DNA of 64,000 nucleotides, taken from contig JAFRQF010000012.1 in the NCBI GenBank assembly GCA_017428765.1, positions 1 to 64,000 of the forward strand. The letters run 5' to 3'. Shown here in pieces: positions 14,878 through 24,651 of this stretch. The stretch is from Erysipelotrichaceae bacterium. GTDB lineage: Bacteria; Bacillota_I; Bacilli_A; Erysipelotrichales; Erysipelotrichaceae. Under the pieces are notes generated by a model. It had not been told where the DNA came from, made no database searches, and saw only the letters and a program-made list of their open reading frames with translations. The position numbers and the translations under genes are program-made. The first letter of the stretch is position 1, and every line of letters begins with the position of its first letter.

Positions 14878-16257
14878 TTATTCAGCTTCTTCAGGATTCC
14901 AGAAGAGGTATGTGAGAACTGCAGCAACGACGAAGGCGATCGTGAAGCAGACCATGACTAACAGACAGTTGGTGACTGCGTTTTCGCCGCCTAAGAACAT
15001 ACCGAAGTTTAAGAAGGAAGGACCGCCCATTGCGTATGCCTTTAATCTTAACAGACCTGCGATGAAGCCGCCGACAGCACCGCCGATGGCTGCGAAGAAG
15101 AACGGCTTGCCGCTTGGTACGGTGACACCGTAGATGACAGGTTCAGTGATACCGACACAGGCTGCGATACAAGCGGAAGCGGCGTTGGCCTTCTTCTGCT
15201 GGTTTCTCGTCTTGAGCCAGACACCGAATGCCGCACCGGCCTGACCGATGTTGGCAGAACCGGAAGTCGGAGATACGAAGTTGAAGCCCTGGTTGGCGAT
15301 CATCTGTGTCAGAACAGGGACCATACCGTGGTGGATACCTAAGACGACCATGGAGGAGTAGATACCGCCATAGACTAAGCCGGCGATCGGACCGCCATGT
15401 TCAAACAGCCAGTTCATACCGTTGGCAATAGCCTGACCGATAGCGTAAGTGATCGGACCGACAGTCCAGAATGTGATCATAGTGCCGAATAAGATCGTGA
15501 AAGCAGGAACGATGATGATCTTGAGAGGTCCCTTGACGACCTTGTTCAGGCCTTTTTCGATATAGGAAGCAACGATGACCGCAAAGACGATCGGTAAGAC
15601 AGAGGAAGAATAATCAACGACTCTGAACGGGATACCTAAGAAGTGGTAGTATTCCGTACCGGCAGCGATGAGACCTGACCATTTGGAAGCCATCATAGCC
15701 GCACAGATCGTCAAAGCGACGTATTCGTTCATCTTGAATACCTTTGCGGTAGAAGATGCCAGTAAGAACGGAATGAATGTGAAGACTGCCATAGAGATGG
15801 CAACGAAGGTTGCGAATGTCTCGGACTGCATGGAAGCACCGAATGCCATCGCGACCATGATGATAGCGGACAGGAAACCGCAGCCGGCCAGAGCCGGAAC
15901 GATCGGGTTGAAGATCCTTGCGACTGTTTCGAAGAACAGTGTCAGGCCTGCACCCTTCTTGCCTTTGAGGTCTTCTTTGAGTGCCTTTGCGTCATAGACT
16001 TCTTCCTCTTCGGAAACGCCGGTGTAGTCACAGAATTCTCTGTAGACATCAGCGACATCGGCACCGATGACGATCTGCGTCTGGGTAGCGCCGTCGACGA
16101 CACCCATGACACCGTCGAGTTTCTTGAGGGCGTCAAGTTCGACCTTGGATTTGTCTTTTGTCGTAACTCTCAGACGAGTTGCGCAGTGAGCAGCTGAAGC
16201 GATGTTGTCAAGACCGCCGAGCTTTTCAACGATTTCTTTTACTGAAGCTTTTGCCAT
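14878..16257 (-). CDS. PTS transporter subunit EIIBC, glucose/sucrose/beta-glucoside superfamily
   Basis: 459 residues. The EIIB domain (about 1-80) carries the phosphorylation cysteine C25 in AAHCATRLR. The EIIC domain (about 105-450) has about ten membrane segments, the 'VLGIHHGMVPVLTQ' and 'GITEPVIYGV' signatures that hold the sugar site. There is no EIIA domain, so it must borrow one from elsewhere. It imports and phosphorylates a sugar; the specific sugar is unknown, with sucrose/trehalose/MurNAc-type relatives closest in organisation. RBS AAAGGGGAA. It lies between ridA (20 bases) and the aminotransferase gene. Confidence 0.9.
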   Translation of the reverse strand: MAKASVKEIVEKLGGLDNIASAAHCATRLRVTTKDKSKVELDALKKLDGVMGVVDGATQTQIVIGADVADVYREFCDYTGVSEEEEVYDAKALKEDLKGKKGAGLTLFFETVARIFNPIVPALAGCGFLSAIIMVAMAFGASMQSETFATFVAISMAVFTFIPFLLASSTAKVFKMNEYVALTICAAMMASKWSGLIAAGTEYYHFLGIPFRVVDYSSSVLPIVFAVIVASYIEKGLNKVVKGPLKIIIVPAFTILFGTMITFWTVGPITYAIGQAIANGMNWLFEHGGPIAGLVYGGIYSSMVVLGIHHGMVPVLTQMIANQGFNFVSPTSGSANIGQAGAAFGVWLKTRNQQKKANAASACIAACVGITEPVIYGVTVPSGKPFFFAAIGGAVGGFIAGLLRLKAYAMGGPSFLNFGMFLGGENAVTNCLLVMVCFTIAFVVAAVLTYLFWNPEEAE

Positions 16258-16278
16258 AATTTTTCCCCTTTCCCAATG

Positions 16279-16653
16279 TTATTTGGAAGCAATTACCTCA
16301 ACTTCCACAAGCGCACCTTTCGGCAGATCCTTCACTGCAACACAGGATCTGGCAGGCTTGCTTGTAAAGTACTCTCCGTAAACTTCATTGAAGGCTGCGA
16401 AGTCACCGATATCTGCCAGGAAGCAGGTCGTCTTCACAACATCATCAACGGTATAGCCGGCACACGATAATACGGCCTCGATATTCTTCATGATCTGCTT
16501 TGCCTGGACTTTGATCTCAGACTCGACCAGCGTGTTGCTCGTCGGATCGACAGGGATCATCCCGGACATAAACAGCATGTTGCCGCACTTGACAGCCTGT
16601 GAATACGGGCCGATAGCTGCCGGAGCATTTTCGGTATAGATCTTTTCGTTCAT
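16279..16653 (-). CDS. ridA: RidA family enamine/imine deaminase
   Basis: 124 residues from the ATG at 16653, which has the RBS TAGGAGTAG; a longer upstream reading lacks one. Family marks are 'AAIGPYSQAVK', 'LFMSGMIPVDP', 'NIEAVLSCAGYTVDDVVKTTCFL' and the arginine in 'KPARSCVAVKDLPKGALVEVEVIA', which binds the substrate carboxylate. RidA hydrolyses reactive 2-aminoacrylate-type enamines released by PLP enzymes. Here it leads an operon that contains a PLP aminotransferase, so a dedicated role in that pathway is plausible. A well-formed promoter precedes it. Confidence 0.93.
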   Translation of the reverse strand: MNEKIYTENAPAAIGPYSQAVKCGNMLFMSGMIPVDPTSNTLVESEIKVQAKQIMKNIEAVLSCAGYTVDDVVKTTCFLADIGDFAAFNEVYGEYFTSKPARSCVAVKDLPKGALVEVEVIASK

Positions 16654-16690
16654 TTCTCTACTCCTACTAAAATATTTTTTATCTGAATTC

Positions 16691-16720
16691 ATCTTAGCAT
16701 TATGATATTTCATTCGTCAA
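16691..16720 (-). promoter_or_regulatory. Promoter of the ridA-PTS-aminotransferase-regulator operon
   Basis: On the minus strand TTGACG (16720-16715), 18 bases, TAAGAT (16696-16691), about 40 bases ahead of ridA. The surrounding A/T-rich spacer is shared with the divergent beta-glucosidase gene. Confidence 0.6.
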
Positions 16721-16745
16721 CAAAAAAATGTAAATTTTTTTATTT

Positions 16746-18303
<1,558 letters not shown>

Positions 18304-18312
18304 TCACAACAA

Positions 18313-18353
18313 AAGACCGCAGTCAGATCTCATCATGATCCTTCTGCGGTCTT
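18313..18353 (+). terminator. Terminator after the GH1 gene
   Basis: AAGACCGCAG and CTGCGGTCTT form a 10-bp stem with a 21-base loop, followed by a short T-rich tract. It also stands between two convergent genes. Confidence 0.7.
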
Positions 18354-18366
18354 CTTTATGTATCCT

Positions 18367-19566
18367 TTACCCTTCAAAAGAAACGATCTTTTTCCAATCC
18401 TCCAGCATATCTCTCACAAATTCCACTGAGACCGCCGGTTCTTCGCCCTCCTGCAGCAGCTCTTCCGCTTTCTTCAGGTCTTCACTTACCAGATCATAGA
18501 TCTTTTTGGGATCTTGTACATCGATATCTTCTCCGTTGAAAGAAGCTCTCAGATATTCCACAGCCCGATTGGTATATAAGAACGCCTTGTCAGGGGCAAG
18601 CCGTATCGCCTCAGACAGGTGTTCGATCGCCTTACCAGTATCGCCGCTGTTGGAAAAACCGATCGACGCTTCAAATTCCTTTTCCCATTCTTCCAGCTCT
18701 TGCGCAGGCTTGGACAGCAGCGGATCATGTTCTTCGATGCTGACCTCACCGGTATTCAGATCGATGTTTTCCGTATATGCCAGCGACCCTTGCGTATAAT
18801 GATCGACCCGTATGACCCTGTCATCGACATGGTGAAAAGTCACCGTTGAAAGATTGCCGTTGTCATCGTATTCAAAGATCTTTACATAGTTTTTTCCCTC
18901 ATAGATGCCGACGTTCGGTGTCGAATCGTAGCGGTATTCCTCTTTGATGATACGCTCTGTATCTCCTTCATAGTAAGTGCGCATATGCAATGTATCTGTC
19001 TTTCCGGCAACGATGTGGTAATTATCGCCGTAGATCTGTCTGCTCTTTTCATCAAACGCGTAGCAGGCCGAAAGTTCGCCATCTCTGAAATAGGCTTTCG
19101 TATAGGCATAGTCCACATCCCAGACAGGGGTACAGCTCTCGTTTTCTTCCGTTTCCGCTTTTTCGATGAGTACTTCCCCGGCAACATTATTGATCGCTTC
19201 CCGGAAATCTTCCGCTGCCTTTCTTCCTTGCGCGATCTCCTGTTTCAGATCCTCATTGTCGGGATCGAGGTCCAGCGCATGCTGCAGGTCGATCATCGCC
19301 TGATCGTAGTTTGAGACCGGATCGATCGTTACTTTCCCCTTTTCTTTTCCCCGGTTATAGATGTGGCAATAGGCTCTCATCAGATAAAGGGCGGGATCAT
19401 CGCTTTTTAAGGCGATCGCCGCATCCATCTGTTCCAGTGCCAGGCCATGGTTTCCTTCTTCCGCCAGTTTCTCAGCCTGCTCATAATGAAGCTGCCACTC
19501 CTGTTTTCTGTTACAGCCTCCAAGAAGCAGGACCGTCATGATGATCATCAGTATCTGTTTTTTCAT
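18367..19566 (-). CDS. TPR-repeat lipoprotein
   Basis: From the ATG at 19566 (RBS AGAGGGATAAG) the protein has 399 residues; an upstream TTG start has no RBS. The signal peptide ends in lipobox LLGGC at about residue 18. TPR-like helix pairs follow at about 25-60 (WQLHYEQAEKLAEEGNHGLALEQMDAAIALKSDDPALYLMRA) and 75-115, and again at about 300-345 ('SNSGDTGKAIEHLSEAIRLAPDKAFLYTNRAVEYL'). The middle 140-290 is a beta-rich domain with 'Y-D-D-N-G-N-L-S-T-V-T' type strand turns reminiscent of YD/RHS-like repeats. Surface scaffold role inferred. Confidence 0.8.
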   Translation of the reverse strand: MKKQILMIIMTVLLLGGCNRKQEWQLHYEQAEKLAEEGNHGLALEQMDAAIALKSDDPALYLMRAYCHIYNRGKEKGKVTIDPVSNYDQAMIDLQHALDLDPDNEDLKQEIAQGRKAAEDFREAINNVAGEVLIEKAETEENESCTPVWDVDYAYTKAYFRDGELSACYAFDEKSRQIYGDNYHIVAGKTDTLHMRTYYEGDTERIIKEEYRYDSTPNVGIYEGKNYVKIFEYDDNGNLSTVTFHHVDDRVIRVDHYTQGSLAYTENIDLNTGEVSIEEHDPLLSKPAQELEEWEKEFEASIGFSNSGDTGKAIEHLSEAIRLAPDKAFLYTNRAVEYLRASFNGEDIDVQDPKKIYDLVSEDLKKAEELLQEGEEPAVSVEFVRDMLEDWKKIVSFEG

Positions 19567-19596
19567 AAGCTTATCCCTCTTGATCAAAGTTTCGAT

Positions 19597-20223
19597 TTAT
19601 CGGTCACGATCATAAAGATCGTTCAGTTTCCGGATGATGAAGCCGATCCCATAGGTCACAGCCAGAATGATGAAATAGATCATGACACCGATCGGATAGC
19701 CCCAGCTCAGAAAGCCATACCAGTCATTGCTGTGAGGCCGCTGTCCGATGCCGTTGATGACATTGTTTCCCACATAGAAGATCCCATAGACCGCCATCGG
19801 CAAAGCCGCATAGAGGTTTTCCTTCTTTGTATAGCTGCGTTTGACAAGAAACAGCACTTCAAATAACGCTGCCAGCGGTACCAGCAGATGGAACCAGAGA
19901 TTCGGTCCGGCATACATCAGCCGATAGCCAAACAGCGGACCTAAGAAGACGATGACCACGATGCATGTCAGCATCACCGATACGCTTGCCACATACTTGA
20001 GCACTTCATTTTTCTTATACAGCCACCATGCGCAGGCAAAAGCCTCCAGGAAATTGGAAAGGATCGTAAAGTACTTCAAAGAAGCGATCCCTCTTGTCGA
20101 AAGGACGTTTTCTTCCGCAAAACAGAACATATCGAGCCACTCGTAGATGATGATCAGCGGCAAAGCGATATTGAGAAAGATCCTGAACTTATTCATAGTT
20201 TTCATATGATTCAACAATACCAT
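19597..20223 (-). CDS. Polytopic membrane protein, Pr6Pr/FAR-17a-AIG1-like
   Basis: 208 residues with about six membrane segments. '[21 protein letters not shown]' and '[18 protein letters not shown]' are typical of the Pr6Pr (DUF998/AIG1-like) membrane family, where the early 'T-(x)2-SN' and the later H are conserved. The eukaryotic AIG1 relatives hydrolyse fatty-acid esters using a Thr/His pair; whether this one is an enzyme is unknown. Start uncertain: ATGs at 20223, 20205 and 20196 are possible and none has a strong RBS. Located 30 bases upstream of the TPR lipoprotein gene. Confidence 0.65.
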   Translation of the reverse strand: MVLLNHMKTMNKFRIFLNIALPLIIIYEWLDMFCFAEENVLSTRGIASLKYFTILSNFLEAFACAWWLYKKNEVLKYVASVSVMLTCIVVIVFLGPLFGYRLMYAGPNLWFHLLVPLAALFEVLFLVKRSYTKKENLYAALPMAVYGIFYVGNNVINGIGQRPHSNDWYGFLSWGYPIGVMIYFIILAVTYGIGFIIRKLNDLYDRDR

Positions 20224-20290
20224 CTCTGTTTTTATTTTCGCACAGATTTGATCTTCTTTTTTCTTTGAGGCACCGATACCTTAAATGGAC

Positions 20291-20310
20291 TATAATGAAG
20301 TCAAGAGGAG
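20291..20310 (+). promoter_or_regulatory. -10 box and RBS ahead of tdh
   Basis: TATAAT at 20291-20296 and AGAGGAG at about 20304-20310. A possible -35 TTGAGG (20265-20270) is 20 bases away, longer than optimal. The short distance (25 bases from -10 to ATG) leaves almost no leader. Confidence 0.45.
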
Positions 20311-20315
20311 TATCT

Positions 20316-21386
20316 ATGGAAAACAACGATAATACTATGTGGGCTCTGGTCAAAGAGAAACCGGAAGTCGGTATCTGGCCAAAGCGCGTTCCGATCCCTG
20401 AAGTCGGCTACAACGATGTCAAGATCAAGATCCGCAAGACAGCGATCTGCGGTACCGATGTGCACATCTACCAGTGGAACAAATGGGCACAGAAGACCAT
20501 CGTTCCGGGACTGACCATCGGACATGAATATGTCGGTGAAGTCGTCGAGACCGGACCGGGTGCCAGAGGTTTCAACGTCGGCGACATCGTCTCCGGCGAG
20601 GGACATATCACCTGCGGAAAATGCCGCAACTGTCTCGAGGGTCACAGGGAAAACTGCCGGAATGCCAAAGGTGTCGGCGTCAACCGCAACGGCGCCTTTG
20701 CGGAATATCTGGTCATCCCTTACGTCAACGTCTGGAAGACCAGGAAGAACATCCCGGAAGAGCTCTATGCCATATTCGATCCGTATGGAAATGCGACGCA
20801 TACCGCTCTGACCTATGATGTCTTAGGTGAAGACGTCCTGATCACCGGTGCCGGACCGATCGGCTGCATGGCAGCGGCCATCGTCAAATTCTCCGGGGCA
20901 AGACACGTCGTCGTCACCGATTTCAACGACTACCGCCTTCAAATGGCCAAGACCATGGGGGCGACCAGGGTCGTCGATCTCAAGAAAGAAAAACTCGAAG
21001 ACGTCATGAAAGATATCGGCATGACCGAAGGCTTCGATGTCGGTCTTGAAATGTCTGGGGCACCAAGTGCACTCAACCAGATGATCCACAACATGAAGAA
21101 CGGCGGCAATATCGCATTATTAGGATTATTGCCGGATACGACGGAAGTCGATATGGAACATGTCATCTTCTCCGGACTCAACTTAAAAGGCATCTACGGA
21201 CGCAAGGTCTGGGATACCTGGTACAAGATGACCACGATGATCGAAGCGGGACTCGATATCTCAAAGATCATCACACACCGCTATGACATCACTGACTATC
21301 AGAAAGGATTTGACGCAATGTTATCCGGCAACTCCGGAAAAGTCATCCTGGATTGGACGAATATCGATAAGGTGGAACAGTTATGA
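20316..21386 (+). CDS. tdh: L-threonine 3-dehydrogenase (zinc MDR family)
   Basis: 356 residues from the ATG at 20316 (RBS AGGAG). The catalytic zinc ligands are C45 (ICGTDVH) and H70-E71 (GHEYVG). The structural zinc cysteines C100, C103, C106 and C114 are all present, and the NAD-binding '[14 protein letters not shown]' follows. The product, 2-amino-3-oxobutyrate, is the substrate of the next gene, kbl, which overlaps it by 4 bases (ATGA), so the pair is translationally coupled. Together they convert threonine to glycine and acetyl-CoA in the cytosol. Confidence 0.93.
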   Translation: MENNDNTMWALVKEKPEVGIWPKRVPIPEVGYNDVKIKIRKTAICGTDVHIYQWNKWAQKTIVPGLTIGHEYVGEVVETGPGARGFNVGDIVSGEGHITCGKCRNCLEGHRENCRNAKGVGVNRNGAFAEYLVIPYVNVWKTRKNIPEELYAIFDPYGNATHTALTYDVLGEDVLITGAGPIGCMAAAIVKFSGARHVVVTDFNDYRLQMAKTMGATRVVDLKKEKLEDVMKDIGMTEGFDVGLEMSGAPSALNQMIHNMKNGGNIALLGLLPDTTEVDMEHVIFSGLNLKGIYGRKVWDTWYKMTTMIEAGLDISKIITHRYDITDYQKGFDAMLSGNSGKVILDWTNIDKVEQL

Positions 21387-22579
21387 ACAGAAACGAAACA
21401 TTGAACTATTACGCAAAGACCCTTGAAGAGATAAAGGAAGCCGGTTTATTCAAAGCCGAAGCGCCATACGTCTCGCCGCAAGGTGCTTATATCCTGATGG
21501 AAAACGGCGAAAAGCTGCTCAACATGTGCGCCAACAACTACCTGGGCTTAGGCAATTCGCAAAGGCTCATCGATGCCGCAAAGAAAACCTACGATGAAAA
21601 AGGCTATGGCCTGGCATCCGTGCGTTTCATCTGCGGTACGCAGGATATCCATAAAACTCTGGAAGCAAAGATCTCCGCATTCTTAAAGACGGAAGATACT
21701 ATTCTTTATTCTTCCTGCTTCGATGCCAACGGCGGCTTATTTGAAACATTGCTTGGCGAAGAAGATGCGATCATTTCCGATGAGCTCAACCACGCCTCGA
21801 TCATCGACGGCGTGCGTCTGTGCAAGGCAAAACGCTACCGCTACAAGAACAATGACATGAACGACCTGCGTGAAAAGCTCAGGGAAGCTGACGCCAATGG
21901 TGCGCGCATCAAGATGATCGCCACGGACGGCGTCTTCTCGATGGACGGCATCATCTGCAACCTGCAGGGCATCTGCGATCTGGCAGACGAATACGGAGCT
22001 CTGGTCATGGTCGATGATTCCCATGCGGCAGGCTTCTTAGGCGAAAACGGCGGCGGTTCCGTCGAATACTGCGGCGTGCAGGGAAGAGTCGATGTCATCA
22101 CCGGTACTTTAGGAAAAGCTTTAGGCGGAGCTTCCGGCGGCTATACTTCCGGCAGGAAGGAGATCATCGATCTCTTACGGCAGAGAAGCAGACCATACCT
22201 TTTCTCCAACACCCTGGCTCCGGCCATCGCCGGCGCATCGATCGAACTCTTCGATATGTTATCAGAAAGCTCGGAACTGAGAAAGCACCTGATGGAACTC
22301 ACCCAGTACTATCGTGCAAAACTCAAAGAGAACGGCTTTGACATCATCGACGGCGTCCATCCGATCGTACCGATCATGTTATATGACGAGATCAAAGCCG
22401 GCAGGTACGCAGCCAAGATGAGAGAGAAAGGCATCTATGTCGTTTCCTTCTCCTATCCGGTCGTTCCGAAAGGCAAAGCCAGGATCCGTACCCAGGTCTG
22501 TGCCAACCACTCTAAGGAAGACATCGATCATGTCGTGAAGTGCCTGATCGAAACAAGAGACGAACTCGAAAAGCAATAA
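21383..22579 (+). CDS. kbl: Glycine C-acetyltransferase (2-amino-3-ketobutyrate CoA ligase)
   Basis: 398 residues, the standard length of this alpha-oxoamine synthase. Marks: 'NNYLGLG', '[10 protein letters not shown]', '[18 protein letters not shown]', PLP lysine K245 in [14 protein letters not shown] and '[12 protein letters not shown]'. It splits 2-amino-3-oxobutyrate with CoA into glycine and acetyl-CoA. It starts inside the tdh stop codon and its own stop overlaps the next start by one base, giving a tightly coupled three-gene unit. Alternative alpha-oxoamine synthases (BioF, HemA-type) are unlikely given tdh next to it. Confidence 0.95.
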   Translation: MNRNETLNYYAKTLEEIKEAGLFKAEAPYVSPQGAYILMENGEKLLNMCANNYLGLGNSQRLIDAAKKTYDEKGYGLASVRFICGTQDIHKTLEAKISAFLKTEDTILYSSCFDANGGLFETLLGEEDAIISDELNHASIIDGVRLCKAKRYRYKNNDMNDLREKLREADANGARIKMIATDGVFSMDGIICNLQGICDLADEYGALVMVDDSHAAGFLGENGGGSVEYCGVQGRVDVITGTLGKALGGASGGYTSGRKEIIDLLRQRSRPYLFSNTLAPAIAGASIELFDMLSESSELRKHLMELTQYYRAKLKENGFDIIDGVHPIVPIMLYDEIKAGRYAAKMREKGIYVVSFSYPVVPKGKARIRTQVCANHSKEDIDHVVKCLIETRDELEKQ

Positions 22580-23016
22580 TGGATTTAAAAGAAGCCCGAT
22601 CCCTGTTTCGGCATTACAGAGGATGGCTGTTCATGATGGGCAGAGAAGAACCTTCCAAGTATCACGAGTTCGCCTCGCTGCAGATCCCTAAGGATACCTT
22701 CGAGTCGTGGCGTCAGGAACTGATCGCCGAGTATTTCGAAAAAGCAGAAGAAGATCTCTCGAAAGCCTGGATCCCCTTTTCCGATATCGTCCGGATCTTA
22801 CAAAGCACTCTGACCTTGAAAGAAGAAAACGGCGAAAAGATCCTCGATCTTCTCATAAAGATCCTGGAAGAGGAAAACTGTGACAGGGGACTGATCATGA
22901 ACATCGTCTATGGAAACTCCTATTCAAGAAAGGATTCCCTGCTTTGCTGGATCGAAAACAACACTTCTCTTTCCGAAAAACTGGATCGGATACTGCATTT
23001 TTATATGAAGCTCTAG
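22579..23016 (+). CDS. Hypothetical protein coupled to kbl
   Basis: 145 residues starting at the TAATG overlap with kbl. It is mostly helical, with Trp/Phe-rich N terminus 'RHYRGWLFMMGREEP' and a helix-rich remainder; no signal peptide, membrane segment or motif recognised. The overlap implies co-translation with kbl, but that is the only hint to its role. Ends at a strong terminator. Confidence 0.65.
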   Translation: MDLKEARSLFRHYRGWLFMMGREEPSKYHEFASLQIPKDTFESWRQELIAEYFEKAEEDLSKAWIPFSDIVRILQSTLTLKEENGEKILDLLIKILEEENCDRGLIMNIVYGNSYSRKDSLLCWIENNTSLSEKLDRILHFYMKL

Positions 23017-23041
23017 ACTTCCCGAAAAGGAAGTCTTTTTT
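23016..23041 (+). terminator. Terminator of the tdh-kbl operon
   Basis: GACTTCC, loop CGAAAA, GGAAGTC, then T6. Confidence 0.88.
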
Positions 23042-23160
23042 ATTCTTCGCCCATCGGGATCGGATCAGGGTCTTGGGCTGAGCGCTTTACAAAAAACATA
23101 CAATTTCTTTGCAAAAGAAAAAAACGATCCCGTTCTATAATGAATATACGGAGGATCGTT

Positions 23161-23349
23161 ATGAACAAGAAACTTCTCAACGGAATACTCTATGTACTGG
23201 TATTCTTTGTCGTATACAACCTGCTGGATTATCTGGTCTGTTTTGCCCTCTTACACAAACCATACCAGTTCTCCTTCACCAATGACCTGCTCAATCCCTT
23301 ATTCTTAGGCGGAGTCACCTATTACTTCCTGTTTGCCAGAAACCGTTAG
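23161..23349 (+). CDS. Small membrane protein, two predicted helices
   Basis: 62 residues from the ATG at 23161 with a strong RBS (GGAGG) and TATAAT at 23136-23141. Residues about 7-30 (LNGILYVLVFFVVYNLLDYLVCFALL) and 44-58 are membrane helices. No homologue recognised. Own promoter and terminator make it a credible single-gene transcript rather than a chance frame. Confidence 0.6.
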   Translation: MNKKLLNGILYVLVFFVVYNLLDYLVCFALLHKPYQFSFTNDLLNPLFLGGVTYYFLFARNR

Positions 23350-23376
23350 TCTCAAGGTCCTATATCGCAGTTTCGA

Positions 23377-23405
23377 ACAAATGCCATATGGCATTTGTTT
23401 TTTAT
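23377..23405 (+). terminator. Terminator, perfect palindrome
   Basis: ACAAATGCCAT/ATGGCATTTGT (23377-23398), followed by T6 and more T. Ends the small membrane gene. Confidence 0.85.
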
Positions 23406-23452
23406 TTTTCGCGGTATCCGAAAAAATGGTTAGTCAGAGCTAATATTATTGC

Positions 23453-23480
23453 GTGACATCCTTAAAAACGCGTGTAAAAT
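23453..23480 (+). promoter_or_regulatory. Promoter of the SDR gene
   Basis: GTGACA (23453-23458), 16 bases, TAAAAT (23475-23480). TTAG-TCAGAG-CTAA (23430-23443) just upstream is a small inverted repeat that might be an operator. Confidence 0.5.
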
Positions 23481-23504
23481 AAATGAAGAAGGAGATAAAA
23501 AATT

Positions 23505-24293
23505 ATGGATCTTAAACTGAAAGACAAAGTAGTTCTTATTACCGGCGGTACCGGCGGCATCGGTACAGCCATCGTCAAAGGTTTCTTGAAAGAAGGTGCC
23601 AAAGTTGCATTCTCTTCCACTTCCCAGGCAAAGATCGATGCCCTGCTTCCGACGCTTGAAGCTGAAGAAGGTCAGGTCGCAGGCTTTGTTGCCGATATGT
23701 CCAAGGAAGAAGACATCAAAAACCTCGTTGAAGCTGCCAAAGCACATTTCGGTACCATCAATATCGTCGTTCCGAATGCCGGCTACGAAGGAAAGGCACA
23801 TCCGGTCCAGGATATGGAACTCGAACTGTTTGAAAAGACATACATGCTGAATGTATTCTCCGTCATGCTGATGATGAAATACGCAGCACCGACTCTCATC
23901 GAAAACAAATCCGGTGCCGTTGTCGTCGTCGCATCCGCTGCGGCTTATGAACCGACTGCCGGAAACAGCGCCTACGTCTCATCCAAATATGCCGTTGCCG
24001 GCCTGACGAAATGCGTTGCGATGGAACTTGGTCCTGTCGGCGTTCATGTCAACTATGTCTGCCCGGGTCCGGTCGATACCCCGATGATGCTCAGGATCGA
24101 AAAAGACTTCTTCGGTGACAGTATGACACATGAAGAAGCGATGGCGATGCTGGCAGGCAATTATGCGATGGACAAGCGCTATGCGACTCCGGAAGAAGTT
24201 GCCAACGCCGTCTTATACCTGGCATCCGATGTCTCCGCACATACTGCAGGTATGGGCATGCACGTCGATTCCAAGGTATCCGCTCCAAACTAA
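23505..24293 (+). CDS. Short-chain dehydrogenase/reductase (classical SDR)
   Basis: 262 residues. The cofactor loop TGGTGGIG is at 13-20, 'NAG' at 91-93, and the catalytic S144, Y157 and K161 in SAAAYEPTAGNSAYVSSKYA are all present, so it should be an active NAD(P)-dependent alcohol/ketone oxidoreductase. 'VCPGPVDTPM' is the usual cofactor-contact loop. The substrate cannot be inferred; there is no acyl-carrier-protein or fatty-acid gene nearby. Strong RBS (AAGGAG), own promoter and terminator, so monocistronic. Confidence 0.92.
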   Translation: MDLKLKDKVVLITGGTGGIGTAIVKGFLKEGAKVAFSSTSQAKIDALLPTLEAEEGQVAGFVADMSKEEDIKNLVEAAKAHFGTINIVVPNAGYEGKAHPVQDMELELFEKTYMLNVFSVMLMMKYAAPTLIENKSGAVVVVASAAAYEPTAGNSAYVSSKYAVAGLTKCVAMELGPVGVHVNYVCPGPVDTPMMLRIEKDFFGDSMTHEEAMAMLAGNYAMDKRYATPEEVANAVLYLASDVSAHTAGMGMHVDSKVSAPN

Positions 24294-24305
24294 AGAGCTC
24301 TCCTC

Positions 24306-24333
24306 ATGCAGACCTCAGGGTCTGCATTTTTTT
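24306..24333 (+). terminator. Terminator after the SDR gene
   Basis: ATGCAGACC, TCAG, GGTCTGCAT, then T7. Confidence 0.88.
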
Positions 24334-24369
24334 GTTAGGAAAACATCCTCTTTTTTTTCAAAGAGCTGC

Positions 24370-24405
24370 CAGAGAAAAATGACATCGCAAACGCGATGTC
24401 ATTTT
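24370..24405 (-). terminator. Terminator of the glycine cleavage operon
   Basis: On the minus strand AAAATGACATCGC, GTTT, GCGATGTCATTTT, then T-rich. 13-bp stem immediately after the last gene of the operon. Confidence 0.85.
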
Positions 24406-24406
24406 A

Positions 24407-24622
24407 CTAAGAAAGCTGATCTTCTTTTGCAGAGTCCTGTTCGAGGTTGTTCCAGCGATGACCGCATCCTTCACAATGGAAATCTTTTACGATCCTGCTT
24501 GAAGAATAAGAGGTCTTCACGTTGATCTTCTTGCAGCCGCATACCGGACAGGTATAGACGCCTTCAAAAAGCGTCGTTCTTTCTTTCTTTTCAAGATCAT
24601 GCAATTTCATAAGATCTGCCAT
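24407..24622 (-). CDS. Small zinc-ribbon protein
   Basis: 71 residues with two cysteine pairs, CPVCG and CEGCGHRW, spaced about 25 residues apart: a TFIIS-like zinc ribbon with aromatic W/H near the second pair. RBS AAAGGAAG. Last gene of the gcv operon, 29 bases after lpdA and before the operon terminator. Such ribbons bind nucleic acid or protein; why one is co-transcribed with glycine cleavage genes is unknown. Confidence 0.65.
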   Translation of the reverse strand: MADLMKLHDLEKKERTTLFEGVYTCPVCGCKKINVKTSYSSSRIVKDFHCEGCGHRWNNLEQDSAKEDQLS

Positions 24623-24651
24623 TTTTTCTGCTTCCTTTCTTTTATTGTTTA

